Source: CAG-390 sp045633005 | Lineage (GTDB): Bacteria; Bacillota; Clostridia; Oscillospirales; CAG-272 | Length of the DNA: 64,000 nt | Direction: 5' to 3' | Assembly (NCBI GenBank): GCA_045633005.1 | Contig: JAZQXT010000007.1 | Coordinates: 1-64,000, forward strand | Shown: positions 21,379-30,314 of the stretch, piece after piece | Numbering within the stretch: position 1 is the stretch's first letter | Layout: the number at the start of each line of letters is the position of its first letter | The notes under the pieces: generated by a model | Database searches by the model: none | What the model saw: only the letters and a program-made list of their open reading frames with translations | Told to the model about the DNA's origin: nothing | Made by a program: the position numbers and the translations under genes

Positions 21379-22611
21379 TTATTTTTTCTTGCGTTTTACG
21401 GTAAGTGCGCACGCTGCGACCAATGACGGAATGATGGCAAGTGCTACGGCAGAGCCGCAACCGCCGCTTGCCGCCGCCGTGGTGTCGGGTGCGGTGATGT
21501 CGGAAACGGTGGTTTCGGGAACGGTCGTCTCGGGAACGGTAGTTTCGGGTATGGTGGTATCGGGGGTCTGCGTGCCCTTGGCAGTTATTACTATATCTCC
21601 CGTTACGTTCTCTATGTTGATGGTGCGGTTCTTGTAGCAACTTGAGGTTACGTCTACGCCGCCCATCGTTACCTTTACGTCTATTCCCGCGTAGGAGGTG
21701 CTCAGCTTTTCGGTAAACGAGCCGCCCTCGCGCACGGCTTTATAGTATTTCAGACCTGCTTTCGCGTTGGTGAGGGTATGCTTGATGGTAAAGGTCTTGG
21801 TCTCCCCCGCCTTTACGGTGCATTGCTCAAGCATTACCTTCATTACGGCGTCGGTGATAATGTCCATGCCTTCTTTGTTGGGGTGGATGCCGTCGGGCAG
21901 ATAGGAGCTTGTAAGCGTGCTGGTAAAGAGATTAACGTAGGGAACGCCGTAATGGTCGCATACCTTGGAAAGTAGGTTGTTGCCGTTGCGAAGCTCGGTT
22001 GATCCGTAATAGCTCTTGGTACGCGCGGGGAGAACAGCCACTATCTGCGCGTCGGGGAAGAAGTGCTTTATGCGCAGAATGGTGTGCGCAAACGCCTGCG
22101 AGAGCGCGCCCCACTGTATCGTGGTAAGGTCGACCTCGGTTGGCATTTTGGATTTGTTAAACGTATCAACGATATTGAGCTGACCGTAATCGTTCGTTGC
22201 GCCGAAAAGCAAAATAACGTCGGGTGAGCCGTTTGCGCCGAGGTTTTGGATGCGCTGAACGTTGCTGATGGCGGTCTTGTCCGTTTTGCTCTTGCCGTCC
22301 ACCGTAGTGCCGCGCCAGCTATCGTTTATGCCGAGCTTTGCGCCGAGGCGGTCGATGATCTGCATCCACCAGGTATGCTCAACACCCGAAAAGAGATTGT
22401 CCTGCGGATAGCGGGCAAGATGCTCAAGGTTGTAGCCGTCCGCGTCGGGAATATAGCCCGCGTAAGTGGAGATACTGTCACCGAGAATGGATATTATCTT
22501 GCCTTTATAGTCCTTCTCCGTGGATGCGGCGGAAGTGCCGACGGGAAGCAAAACTGCGACAGAAGCAAGAACGAGAATAAGCGAGAAGAGCGCAATTAAC
22601 CGTTTTTTCAT
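21379..22611 (-). CDS. Secreted SGNH/GDSL hydrolase, short paralogue
   Basis: 410 residues: signal peptide (about 1-29), SGNH domain with ILGDSIS, a GATND block (Ala in place of the second Gly of the paralogue), and DGIHPN, then a short beta domain, a five-unit PETTV linker and the same C-terminal GGCGS-helix-KRKKK anchor. The N-terminal ~270 residues are highly similar to the neighbouring 655-residue protein, but the Cys/His modules and binding-like region are missing. It starts eight bases after gpsA with only a weak ribosome-binding site. A tandem gene duplication with domain gain or loss is the simplest history. Confidence 0.85.
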   Translation of the reverse strand: MKKRLIALFSLILVLASVAVLLPVGTSAASTEKDYKGKIISILGDSISTYAGYIPDADGYNLEHLARYPQDNLFSGVEHTWWMQIIDRLGAKLGINDSWRGTTVDGKSKTDKTAISNVQRIQNLGANGSPDVILLFGATNDYGQLNIVDTFNKSKMPTEVDLTTIQWGALSQAFAHTILRIKHFFPDAQIVAVLPARTKSYYGSTELRNGNNLLSKVCDHYGVPYVNLFTSTLTSSYLPDGIHPNKEGMDIITDAVMKVMLEQCTVKAGETKTFTIKHTLTNAKAGLKYYKAVREGGSFTEKLSTSYAGIDVKVTMGGVDVTSSCYKNRTINIENVTGDIVITAKGTQTPDTTIPETTVPETTVPETTVSDITAPDTTAAASGGCGSAVALAIIPSLVAACALTVKRKKK

Positions 22612-22619
22612 ATTTTATC

Positions 22620-23669
22620 TTATTTGGAGTATTCAAATCTGAAGCTGTCCCAAGGAAGCTGGGGAGCGGCTTTTTCGTTAAGTATGGAGTCGATGTGGAA
22701 AAGGAGCGGGAAGTCGGCGGTGTTAAGGATGCCGCGCTCTGCACTTATGCGAACTGCGCGGGCAACTCTGCGCGCTACGACGAGGGATTCAAGCGTTACG
22801 CCGTTAAGCTCCTCAAGTGCTTCGTCAATGGTGAGACCGCGACCGAGCAGTATTCCGACAAGACGGGTGCGTCCGCCGTATACGGTAACGTAAAGGTCGC
22901 CAAGACCTACGGCGAGGTTGTCAAGGGTGTTTGCGCCCTGGAAGGCGAGCAGACGGCTCATTTCTCTTACGCTCTGACCGAAAACTGCCGCCTGAGAGTT
23001 GTAGTGGGGGGTATCGTCCCCGCGCTCGCTCTGGTTGAGACCGATGGTGAGAGCAATACCGAGCGCGTAGCCGTTCTTGAGTGCAACTGCGCTTTCGATT
23101 CCGACGATGTCGGTGGAAATGCTGACGTGGTAATAATCGGTCTGCATATAGGAGCGGATGAGGGAAAGGGTAGCCATATCCTTACCGCAGAAGGCAACCT
23201 CGGTGTGGTCGTGCGCAACAAGCTCGTAGCTTGTGCAAGGACCGCCGACGGCATTGAGAGAAAGCTTCTTGCCGAGCTTTTCTGCAACCTCCTGCCAATA
23301 ATCAAGGTAGGTGATAAGACGGCCGTCCTCGGTGTCGATAAGTCCCTTCGTTACGGTGAGGATGGGGGTCTTTTCGGGAATGAGAGGGAGGATCTTCTCG
23401 CCGAACCACTCAACGCCGAAGCTCGAAACGCCGCCTATGATAAGGTCAGCGCCGTCGATAGCGGTTTCAACGTCCTCTATCTGAAAATATTTCACGCCTG
23501 CGGGGAAGGCAGTATCAAACTTGGGGTGCTTGCCCGTTTTTTGAGACTCGGAGATGATCTCGCGGTCAAGGTGCGTGCCGACGAGGCGTACCTCGTTGCC
23601 GTTCTCGCGTGCGGGGAATGCGAGGGCAGAGCCCATCATACCTGCACCGATTATAGTAATAATTGCCAT
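22620..23669 (-). CDS. gpsA: NAD(P)-dependent glycerol-3-phosphate dehydrogenase
   Basis: 349 residues. Reduces dihydroxyacetone phosphate to sn-glycerol 3-phosphate for phospholipid synthesis, in the cytoplasm. N-terminal Rossmann motif IIGAGMMGSA (residues 6-15); VTKGL near residue 110; catalytic lysine in VALKNGYALGIAL (about residue 198), with SAVALKN matching the family's NVxA-K pattern; the C-terminal substrate domain has GLGDLYVTVYGGRTR (usual form GLGDLxxTC.S.RNR). That last motif is somewhat divergent, so the gene symbol is likely but not certain. AGGAGATAAG precedes the ATG. It is probably cotranscribed with the SGNH hydrolase gene downstream. Confidence 0.85.
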   Translation of the reverse strand: MAIITIIGAGMMGSALAFPARENGNEVRLVGTHLDREIISESQKTGKHPKFDTAFPAGVKYFQIEDVETAIDGADLIIGGVSSFGVEWFGEKILPLIPEKTPILTVTKGLIDTEDGRLITYLDYWQEVAEKLGKKLSLNAVGGPCTSYELVAHDHTEVAFCGKDMATLSLIRSYMQTDYYHVSISTDIVGIESAVALKNGYALGIALTIGLNQSERGDDTPHYNSQAAVFGQSVREMSRLLAFQGANTLDNLAVGLGDLYVTVYGGRTRLVGILLGRGLTIDEALEELNGVTLESLVVARRVARAVRISAERGILNTADFPLLFHIDSILNEKAAPQLPWDSFRFEYSK

Positions 23670-23829
23670 TTTCTTATCTCCTTTGAGAATAATAATTTTA
23701 TCAAGTTCAATTATAAATTAAAAGCACGCTAATGTCAAGATTCAAAATAAATTATTCATTAAATAAATCACAATATTTTCTATAAAAAAGCGAGTCTTGC
23801 GAGATGCTTATTTTAGTGAAGTTTAGGTA

Positions 23830-23858
23830 TTGACACAAATACCATATTTTAGTATAAT
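23830..23858 (+). promoter_or_regulatory. Promoter of the second ABC exporter pair
   Basis: TTGACA (23830-23835), 17-bp spacer, TATAAT (23853-23858), 37 bases upstream of the ATG. No palindrome or regulator gene is next to it. Confidence 0.9.
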
Positions 23859-23895
23859 TAACGATGTATAAATATCCTACAAGAAAGGGAAAAAG

Positions 23896-25650
23896 ATGAT
23901 AAAAAGACTTGCGGGGTGTATCAGAGAATATAAACGCCCCACGATACTTACGCTGTTCTTCATCATCGCCGAGGTAATAATAGAGGTTCTTATACCGTTT
24001 ATTGCCGCCGATTTAGTCAATCAGATCAAGGGCGGCGCAGAAATGAGCACGGTAATACTGCAGGGCGGACTTCTGATACTGATGGCAGTTTGCTCGCTCG
24101 CCTGCGGTGCTATTGCGGGCTATACCTGCGCAAAAGCGTCTGCGGGATTTGCAAAGAATTTGCGCGGGGATCTGTTCCGAAAGATACAGACGTATTCGTT
24201 TGAGAATATCGACAAATTCTCCTCGGCATCGCTCGTTACCCGTCTTACCACGGACGTCGGAAACGCGCAGATGTCCTATATGATGGTCATACGCACGGCG
24301 ATCCGTGCGCCGCTGATGTTCCTTTTCGCCATAGTTATGGCATACAAGATGGGCGGAGCGCTTGCCACGACCTTCGTGGTTATCGTTCCCGTGCTTATCT
24401 GCGGACTTTTGCTCGTTGCGAAATTCGCAATGCCCGCCTTCCGCCGCGTGTTCAAGAAGTACGACAGACTTAACGAGGCGATAGAGGAAAACGTGCGCGG
24501 AATGCGCGTAGTAAAGGGATTCTCGCGCGAGGGCTATGAAAAGGAAAAGTTCGGCGCGGCATCCGATGACATTATGAAGGATTTCACCCGCGCGGAGCGT
24601 ATAGTTGCGCTCAACACGCCGATAATGCAGTTCTGTCTGTATTTCAACATGATATTCGTACTTATCGTGGGCTCGCGCCTCGCTATAACGAGCGGCGGCG
24701 CGTCACTCGACGTAGGTCAGATATCCGCTATGCTCACCTACGGTATGCAGATACTGATTTCCCTTATGATGCTGTCGATGATATACGTTATCCTTACTAT
24801 GTCGGCAGAGTCCTTCAAGAGAATCTGTCAGGTGCTTGACGAGCAGAGTGCGCTTGAAAACCCCGAAAGCCCGATATTCGATATCGCGGACGGCTCGGTA
24901 GATTTCGAGGGCGTAAGCTTCAAGTATTCGCAAAAGGCGAAAAAGAACGCGCTGTCGGGCATAGACCTTCATATAAAGTCGGGTATGACCGTAGGTATCA
25001 TCGGCGGCACGGGATCGAGTAAATCCACACTCGTTCAGCTCATCCCAAGACTTTACGATACCACCGAGGGCGTTGTTAAGGTCGGCGGCGTGGACGTAAG
25101 AAAATACGATATCGAGTCGCTTCGCGGCGCGGTTTCGATGGTGCTTCAAAAGAATTTGCTTTTCTCTGGTACAATCGCGGAAAATCTGCGCTGGGGTAAT
25201 GCCGACGCGACCGATGAGGAGCTCGTCGAGGCGTGCAAGCTCGCGCAGGCTCACGATTTCGTGACCTCGTTCCCCGACGGCTACGAAACGAAGATAGAGC
25301 AGGGCGGCACAAACGTGTCGGGCGGACAAAAGCAAAGGCTTTGTATCGCGCGTGCGCTCCTTAAAAAGCCCAAGATACTCATTCTTGACGATTCCACAAG
25401 TGCCGTTGATACGCGCACCGACGCGCTTATCCGCGACGGCTTTAAGCAATATATCCCCACCACCACGAAGATAATCATCGCACAGCGCATATCCTCCGTT
25501 CAGGATGCGGATATGATAATCGTTATGGAAAACGGCGAGATATCCGCCGTAGGAACTCACGACGAGCTTCTTGCCACCTCGGAGATATACCGCGAGGTAT
25601 ACGAACAGCAGGTCAAGGGCAGTGACACTGACGGAAAGGAGGAGGCGTGA
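23896..25650 (+). CDS. ABC exporter half-transporter (degenerate ATPase site)
   Basis: 584 residues: six transmembrane helices (about 15-300) and a nucleotide-binding domain with Walker A GGTGSSKST, signature VSGGQKQRL and Walker B ILILDDSTSAVD, where the catalytic Glu is Asp. It is homologous to the degenerate half near 17-18.6 kb. The AAAGGG site is seven bases before the ATG. The next gene starts within its stop codon. Confidence 0.9.
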   Translation: MIKRLAGCIREYKRPTILTLFFIIAEVIIEVLIPFIAADLVNQIKGGAEMSTVILQGGLLILMAVCSLACGAIAGYTCAKASAGFAKNLRGDLFRKIQTYSFENIDKFSSASLVTRLTTDVGNAQMSYMMVIRTAIRAPLMFLFAIVMAYKMGGALATTFVVIVPVLICGLLLVAKFAMPAFRRVFKKYDRLNEAIEENVRGMRVVKGFSREGYEKEKFGAASDDIMKDFTRAERIVALNTPIMQFCLYFNMIFVLIVGSRLAITSGGASLDVGQISAMLTYGMQILISLMMLSMIYVILTMSAESFKRICQVLDEQSALENPESPIFDIADGSVDFEGVSFKYSQKAKKNALSGIDLHIKSGMTVGIIGGTGSSKSTLVQLIPRLYDTTEGVVKVGGVDVRKYDIESLRGAVSMVLQKNLLFSGTIAENLRWGNADATDEELVEACKLAQAHDFVTSFPDGYETKIEQGGTNVSGGQKQRLCIARALLKKPKILILDDSTSAVDTRTDALIRDGFKQYIPTTTKIIIAQRISSVQDADMIIVMENGEISAVGTHDELLATSEIYREVYEQQVKGSDTDGKEEA

Positions 25651-27578
25651 TGAATAAAAATGCAAAAAAGGGCGGTCGTCCGCCCATGGATTTCGGCGTT
25701 CTCAAAAGAGTGCTTAAATTGCTCTTTTCCTACTATCCCGCGCTTGCTCCTCTGACGGTATTTTGTATTCTTTTCTCCGCCGTTACCTCCGCTATCCCCT
25801 CGCTATTTTTACAGCAGGTGATAAACGCTATCGAGAAATATCAGCTCACCAAGGATTGGGCGACGGCATCGGACGAGGTCATTCCGAAGGTCATATTGCT
25901 TGCGAGCTTCTACGTGCTTTCGATGATATCCATCACGGTTTATACACAGCTTATGGCGTATATGACGCAGGGCTTCCTTTGCAAGATGCGCCGCAGTATG
26001 TTCGACACGATGCAAAGCCTGCCCATAAGCTATTTTGACCGCAACAAGCACGGAGATATAATGAGCTATTATACGAACGATATCGACACGCTCCGTCAGC
26101 TCGTGTCGCAGGCGTTCCCCTCGCTCATTCAGTCAACGGCTATCCTTACCACCGTATTTTTCATAATGCTATACAACAGCATCTGGATGACGCTCGTGCT
26201 TCTTTGCGGCGTAGTTGCTATGGTGTTCGTTGTAAAAAAGGTCGGCGGCGGCTCGGCTAAATACTTTATCCGTCAACAGCAGGCGATGGGTAGGGCAGAG
26301 GGCTTTGCCCAAGAGATGATGAACGGTCAGAAGGTCATCAAGTCCTTCTGTCACGAAAAGGAAGCCATCGAGGATTTTGACAAGATAAACGGTGCGCTGT
26401 GCGAGGACAGCACGCGCGCCCACGCATACGCCAACTGTATGGGACCCATCATCGGCAATATCGGTAATATCCTTTACGCGATAATGGCAACGGTCGGCGG
26501 ACTTTTCCTGATATCGGGTGTATATAACCTCTCGCTTCGCGGAATTTTCACGGGTCAGGCGGTGTTCACGCTCGGCATAGTAGTGCCCTTCCTCAATATG
26601 ACCAAGCAGTTTACGGGCAACGTAAACACGCTCTCACAGCAGATGAACTCCATCGTTATGGGTATTGCGGGCGCAAGGCGTATATTTGACCTTATGGACC
26701 AAGCTCCAGAGGATGACGATGGCTACGTTACGCTCGTCAACGCCGAGGTCGATGCCGAGGGCAATATTACCGAGACCGACAAGCGCACGGGCAAGTGGGC
26801 TTGGAAGCATCCACACGGCGACGGAAGCCTGACGTACACGCTCCTTCGCGGCGACGTGCGCCTCACCGAGGTGGATTTTGCCTACGTTGAGGGTAAAACG
26901 GTGCTTCACGACGTCAGCGTTTACGCAGAGCCCGGACAGAAGGTGGCGTTCGTCGGCGCAACGGGCGCGGGCAAGACCACGATAACTAATCTGATAAACC
27001 GCTTTTACGATATTGCCGACGGCAAGATACGCTACGACGGCATCAACGTAAATAAGATAAAGAAGGCAGACCTGCGCCGCTCGCTCGGCATAGTTTTGCA
27101 GGAGACCAATCTCTTTACGGGAACGGTAATGGACAATATCCGCTACGGCAGGCTTGACGCTACGGACGATGAATGTATCGCCGCGGCACGCCTTGCGGGG
27201 GCTGACGATTTCATCACCCGACTCCCCGGCGGCTACGATACGGAGCTTGCCAACAACGGTGCAAATCTCTCGCAGGGACAGCGCCAGCTAATCGCCATCG
27301 CGCGCGCCGCGGTTGCCGACCCGCCCGTTATGATACTTGACGAGGCAACGTCCTCAATTGATACGCGCACCGAGGCTATCGTTCAGCGCGGAATGGATAA
27401 GCTGATGGAGGGCAGGACCGTGTTCGTTATCGCGCACCGTCTGTCCACCGTGCGCAACTCCGACGTTATAATGGTGCTTGACCACGGCAGGATAATCGAG
27501 CGCGGCAACCACGAAAAGCTCATTGCCGAGCGCGGAACTTACTATAAGCTCTACACGGGCGCATTCGAGCTTGAATAA
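25650..27578 (+). CDS. ABC exporter half-transporter (canonical ATPase site)
   Basis: 642 residues from ATG 25650; a GTG at 25647 also opens the frame, but AGGAGG is better spaced for the ATG. Six-helix membrane domain (about 25-340), then an unusual ~50-residue insertion before the ATPase domain (around DDGYVTLVNAEVDAEGN and TGKWAWKHPHGDG), then Walker A GATGAGKTT, signature LSQGQRQL and Walker B VMILDEATSSID with Glu intact. Together with the upstream half it makes a heterodimeric exporter. The insertion is known in some BmrC/D-like transporters of Firmicutes. Confidence 0.9.
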   Translation: MNKNAKKGGRPPMDFGVLKRVLKLLFSYYPALAPLTVFCILFSAVTSAIPSLFLQQVINAIEKYQLTKDWATASDEVIPKVILLASFYVLSMISITVYTQLMAYMTQGFLCKMRRSMFDTMQSLPISYFDRNKHGDIMSYYTNDIDTLRQLVSQAFPSLIQSTAILTTVFFIMLYNSIWMTLVLLCGVVAMVFVVKKVGGGSAKYFIRQQQAMGRAEGFAQEMMNGQKVIKSFCHEKEAIEDFDKINGALCEDSTRAHAYANCMGPIIGNIGNILYAIMATVGGLFLISGVYNLSLRGIFTGQAVFTLGIVVPFLNMTKQFTGNVNTLSQQMNSIVMGIAGARRIFDLMDQAPEDDDGYVTLVNAEVDAEGNITETDKRTGKWAWKHPHGDGSLTYTLLRGDVRLTEVDFAYVEGKTVLHDVSVYAEPGQKVAFVGATGAGKTTITNLINRFYDIADGKIRYDGINVNKIKKADLRRSLGIVLQETNLFTGTVMDNIRYGRLDATDDECIAAARLAGADDFITRLPGGYDTELANNGANLSQGQRQLIAIARAAVADPPVMILDEATSSIDTRTEAIVQRGMDKLMEGRTVFVIAHRLSTVRNSDVIMVLDHGRIIERGNHEKLIAERGTYYKLYTGAFELE

Positions 27579-27614
27579 AAGAAAAATCCTTCTCCGCGGA
27601 GAAGGATTTTTCTT
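27579..27614. terminator. Bidirectional terminator, perfect palindrome
   Basis: A 36-base perfect palindrome (18 + 18, centre CCG|CGG) flanked by A and T runs, between the convergent exporter and helicase-loader genes. It covers part of the loader's stop codon. Confidence 0.92.
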
Positions 27615-28584
27615 ATTTCTTCACTATTTTTTGTTTTCTCACGTCCGTGCCCGAAAAGACGAGGGGGAGATATTCACCGAAAAGGCGGCTGGTTATTCTG
27701 TCCCAATATCTGTCTCCGATCTCATTCTGATTGAGATTGGTGCTGATAAGGGTGGGTCTGCCGAGGCTTATGCGGTTGTTTATCACGTTGTATATACAGC
27801 TCACGGTGAACTGATTTGACACCTCGCTTCCGAGGTCGTCGATGATGAGCAGGTCGCAGTCGAAATAACGCTCCGTGCCGTTGCCGCTCTCCGCGCCCGA
27901 CGCGTTTCCGAAGCGCGCGCGCTCAAAGTCGGCAAGCATTCCGATAGCGCCCGTGTATACCACGTCGTAGCCGCGGTCGATAACGGTCTTTGCTACCGCT
28001 GTGGAGAGGTGAGTTTTGCCAAGTCCCGTACCGCCGAAAAGAATGAGGTTCGGGGAAACGGCGGGGTCAAAGCCCTGCGCGTAGGAGCGCATCGTTTCAA
28101 AAACGTAGCTCATATTCTGATACGTGCGGGGCGTGTCGCGGTAAAAGTCAAGGTCAAAGTTGTCAAAGCGCTGTGTCCCCATCAGCCTTGCGATGCCCGA
28201 CGATTCGTAGCCCGCAAGTATCAGCTCGCGGCGCATACACTCGCACATTCTGCCGTCAACGTAGCCGCTGTCCTGACATTTTTCGCACTCGTAGCGTGGG
28301 TCGGTGTAGTCTGCGGGATAGCCGTTTGCCTCAAGAAGCTCGGCGCGGCGGCGCGAAAGCTCCTCTACGTCGGCGCGTATCTCGGCGACGGTTTCGTTGC
28401 TTTTTCTAAGCGAGATAGCCATAAGGCGCGGTCCCGTTGCGGACAGGCGGCGGTCTATCTCACGAAGCTCGGGTATGCGTATCCACAGCTCGCTTCGGCG
28501 CATATCCGCCGCGTTTTCGGCAACGAGGTGCTTCGTATTATATTTTTCGCGTATCTTGACCGTATTGTCTTTGTTAAAAGCCAT
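27613..28584 (-). CDS. DnaC/DnaI-like replicative helicase loader
   Basis: 323 residues. The C-terminal AAA+ domain (about 155-320) has Walker A FGGTGLGKTHLS, Walker B LLIIDDLGSE, a sensor region STNLNQNEI and arginine finger ITSRLF. The N-terminal half is helical and includes a CEKCQDSGYVDGRMCECM zinc knuckle (about residues 97-115), which is typical of Clostridia DnaI-type loaders. It loads the hexameric helicase at origins or restart sites. It follows the DnaD gene by 10 bases, the conserved DnaD-loader pairing. Confidence 0.88.
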   Translation of the reverse strand: MAFNKDNTVKIREKYNTKHLVAENAADMRRSELWIRIPELREIDRRLSATGPRLMAISLRKSNETVAEIRADVEELSRRRAELLEANGYPADYTDPRYECEKCQDSGYVDGRMCECMRRELILAGYESSGIARLMGTQRFDNFDLDFYRDTPRTYQNMSYVFETMRSYAQGFDPAVSPNLILFGGTGLGKTHLSTAVAKTVIDRGYDVVYTGAIGMLADFERARFGNASGAESGNGTERYFDCDLLIIDDLGSEVSNQFTVSCIYNVINNRISLGRPTLISTNLNQNEIGDRYWDRITSRLFGEYLPLVFSGTDVRKQKIVKK

Positions 28585-28594
28585 AGATATCTCC

Positions 28595-29605
28595 TTATTT
28601 GCGCTTTTTTGCGGTTGCGTTGCCCGCGGCGGGAAGGTCGGGTGCTTGTGCGCCCTCGTAGCTTCTGTTCAGCGCCGCGGCAAAGAAATCCTCGGAGTCA
28701 AAGCTCTTGCCCATCTTCGCCGTTTCTTCAGCCGCCTTTGCGGACTCGGCAAGGTGCGCGTCGATCTCCTCCGCGGTCTTGAGTCCCGCGTCGTACCAAT
28801 TTTGCAGTATTGCGTTCGCGTAAGAGAGGGACGGCTCCTTTATCTTGTCAACGGTTATGTCGTAGGCACGCTTTATTATATCGATACCGTAGCCGAATTT
28901 TGCCGTCCACGGCTCGATTATCTTCTTTTCCTTTGCGGAAAGGGTGCGGTCGGGATTTATTCCGAACAGCTTGCGTATCTGCATCTCTATCGCGTACGCC
29001 GCTTCTGCGGCGCGGAAATAATCGCCAAGCGTATGTACGTCGATAATTCCCTTGTCGAAAAGCGCGAGCGCGGTGGTCTCAACGTAGCGCATAGAGGTCT
29101 TGCCTATGCGACTGCAATGTGCGCAAAGGCACAGCACGTACTCGCTGTCAAGCCCGAGATAGTCCATAAGCGACAAAAGGCGCGCCGTTTCGGACGTGCG
29201 AAGCATCTTGCCAAGCAAGCGCTGGCACTCGTCTATCATCGTTGAAACGTCGGCGTTGCCCTCGATAAGCTCGCTTATCTCGTCCATCGTGTATACGGGC
29301 GGCTCCGTGCCGTACGCCTTCGTCTTTTTTGCGGGCTTTTTTTCGGGCTCGGCGGGCTTTTCATCGGCGCACGCGCCGATTATCTGCGCTCCCTGCCAGA
29401 ACGCGAGGGCGGCGTTTACCTGCTCCTCGGTGCAGGCGGCGGCATCGGCAAGCTCGCTTGCCGATGCGTCGGGCGCGTCAAGCAACGCCATAAGAACGAG
29501 AATGTCTCGCTTTGACGCGTCCTTGAAGCGTGCGACGGCGGCGGCGGGAACTACGGTGACGCCCGTGCCGTAATTTATGCTTAAGTTTTTATTTTCAGCT
29601 TTCAC
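28595..29605 (-). CDS. DnaD-domain replication protein
   Basis: 336 residues from a GTG at 29605 behind GAGGA; an earlier TTG at 29626 has no site. An N-terminal winged-helix region (about 10-80, LLDAPDASASELADAAACTEEQVNAALAFW in parts) is followed by an Ala/Lys/Pro linker and two DnaD-like C-terminal domains (about 115-215 and 220-300, with KIIEPWTAKFGYGIDIIKRAYDI and the YxxxI-like NAILQNWYDAGLKT). DnaD remodels DNA for helicase loading. The start overlaps the rex stop by 11 bases. Confidence 0.82.
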   Translation of the reverse strand: MKAENKNLSINYGTGVTVVPAAAVARFKDASKRDILVLMALLDAPDASASELADAAACTEEQVNAALAFWQGAQIIGACADEKPAEPEKKPAKKTKAYGTEPPVYTMDEISELIEGNADVSTMIDECQRLLGKMLRTSETARLLSLMDYLGLDSEYVLCLCAHCSRIGKTSMRYVETTALALFDKGIIDVHTLGDYFRAAEAAYAIEMQIRKLFGINPDRTLSAKEKKIIEPWTAKFGYGIDIIKRAYDITVDKIKEPSLSYANAILQNWYDAGLKTAEEIDAHLAESAKAAEETAKMGKSFDSEDFFAAALNRSYEGAQAPDLPAAGNATAKKRK

Positions 29606-30287
29606 TTTCGTCCTCGTTGCTTTCAATCGTGCCGTTTGCGGCGTCTCTCATACGGAAGCACAGCGTCATAAGCGAGTCGCCGAGGTGAACGTTTTCCACG
29701 ATAGCCTGATTTTTCAGCTCCTCGGGCTCACAGCTCGTAAAGTTCCATATGCCCTTGACTCCCGCGTCGATAAGGCTTTTCATAGCCGACTCGGCGTGTT
29801 GCTTCGGAAGCGTCAGCACTCCTATGTGAACGTCGCGCTCGTTGCAGAATTTTGCAAGGGATGAGGTGTGAAGGACGGGAATGCCCGATATATTCGAGCC
29901 GACGATGCTCCATTCCACGTCGAACATTGCAACGGGCTTTACACCGCGGCGTGCGAACATGGGCGAGCGCACAAGCGCACGTCCGAGGTTGCCCGCGCCG
30001 ATGATAACGGCGTTATATGACTCGTTGACGCCGAGCAGGTCGCTTATTTCATTATAAAGATATTCCACGTTGTAGCCGTAGCCCTGCTGACCGAAATCGC
30101 CAAAGCAATTAAGGTCCTGACGTATCTGCGACGCGGTGACGTTCATCAGCGTTGCAAGCGTGGCGGAGCTTACCTTGGTTATCCCCTTGTCAAGAAGATC
30201 GCGCAGATATCTGTAATATCTCGGCAGTCTTTTGATGGTCGCGGCGGAAACGTATTTTTCCTTATCTGTATTTTTCTGACCGTTCAT
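29595..30287 (-). CDS. rex: Redox-sensing transcriptional repressor Rex
   Basis: 230 residues. N-terminal winged helix (about 14-80, ATIKRLPRYYRYLRDLLDKG and SASQIRQDL-type recognition helix TASQIRQDLNCFG) and a Rossmann NADH-binding domain with IIGAGNLGRAL (about residues 94-104), then the domain-swapped C-terminal helix. Rex senses the NADH/NAD+ ratio and represses fermentation genes in anaerobes. It lies in the tsaD-rex-dnaD-loader order. No Rex operator (TTGTTAANNNNTTAACAA) was noticed in the window. Confidence 0.93.
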   Translation of the reverse strand: MNGQKNTDKEKYVSAATIKRLPRYYRYLRDLLDKGITKVSSATLATLMNVTASQIRQDLNCFGDFGQQGYGYNVEYLYNEISDLLGVNESYNAVIIGAGNLGRALVRSPMFARRGVKPVAMFDVEWSIVGSNISGIPVLHTSSLAKFCNERDVHIGVLTLPKQHAESAMKSLIDAGVKGIWNFTSCEPEELKNQAIVENVHLGDSLMTLCFRMRDAANGTIESNEDESES

Positions 30288-30314
30288 AATAATACTCCAA
30301 TTTTTTGTATCAGA

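Noticed and set aside
22695..23732. Plus-strand frame of 345 codons across gpsA
   Set aside because: Fully antisense to gpsA, which has clear family motifs; no ribosome-binding site and no recognisable domain.
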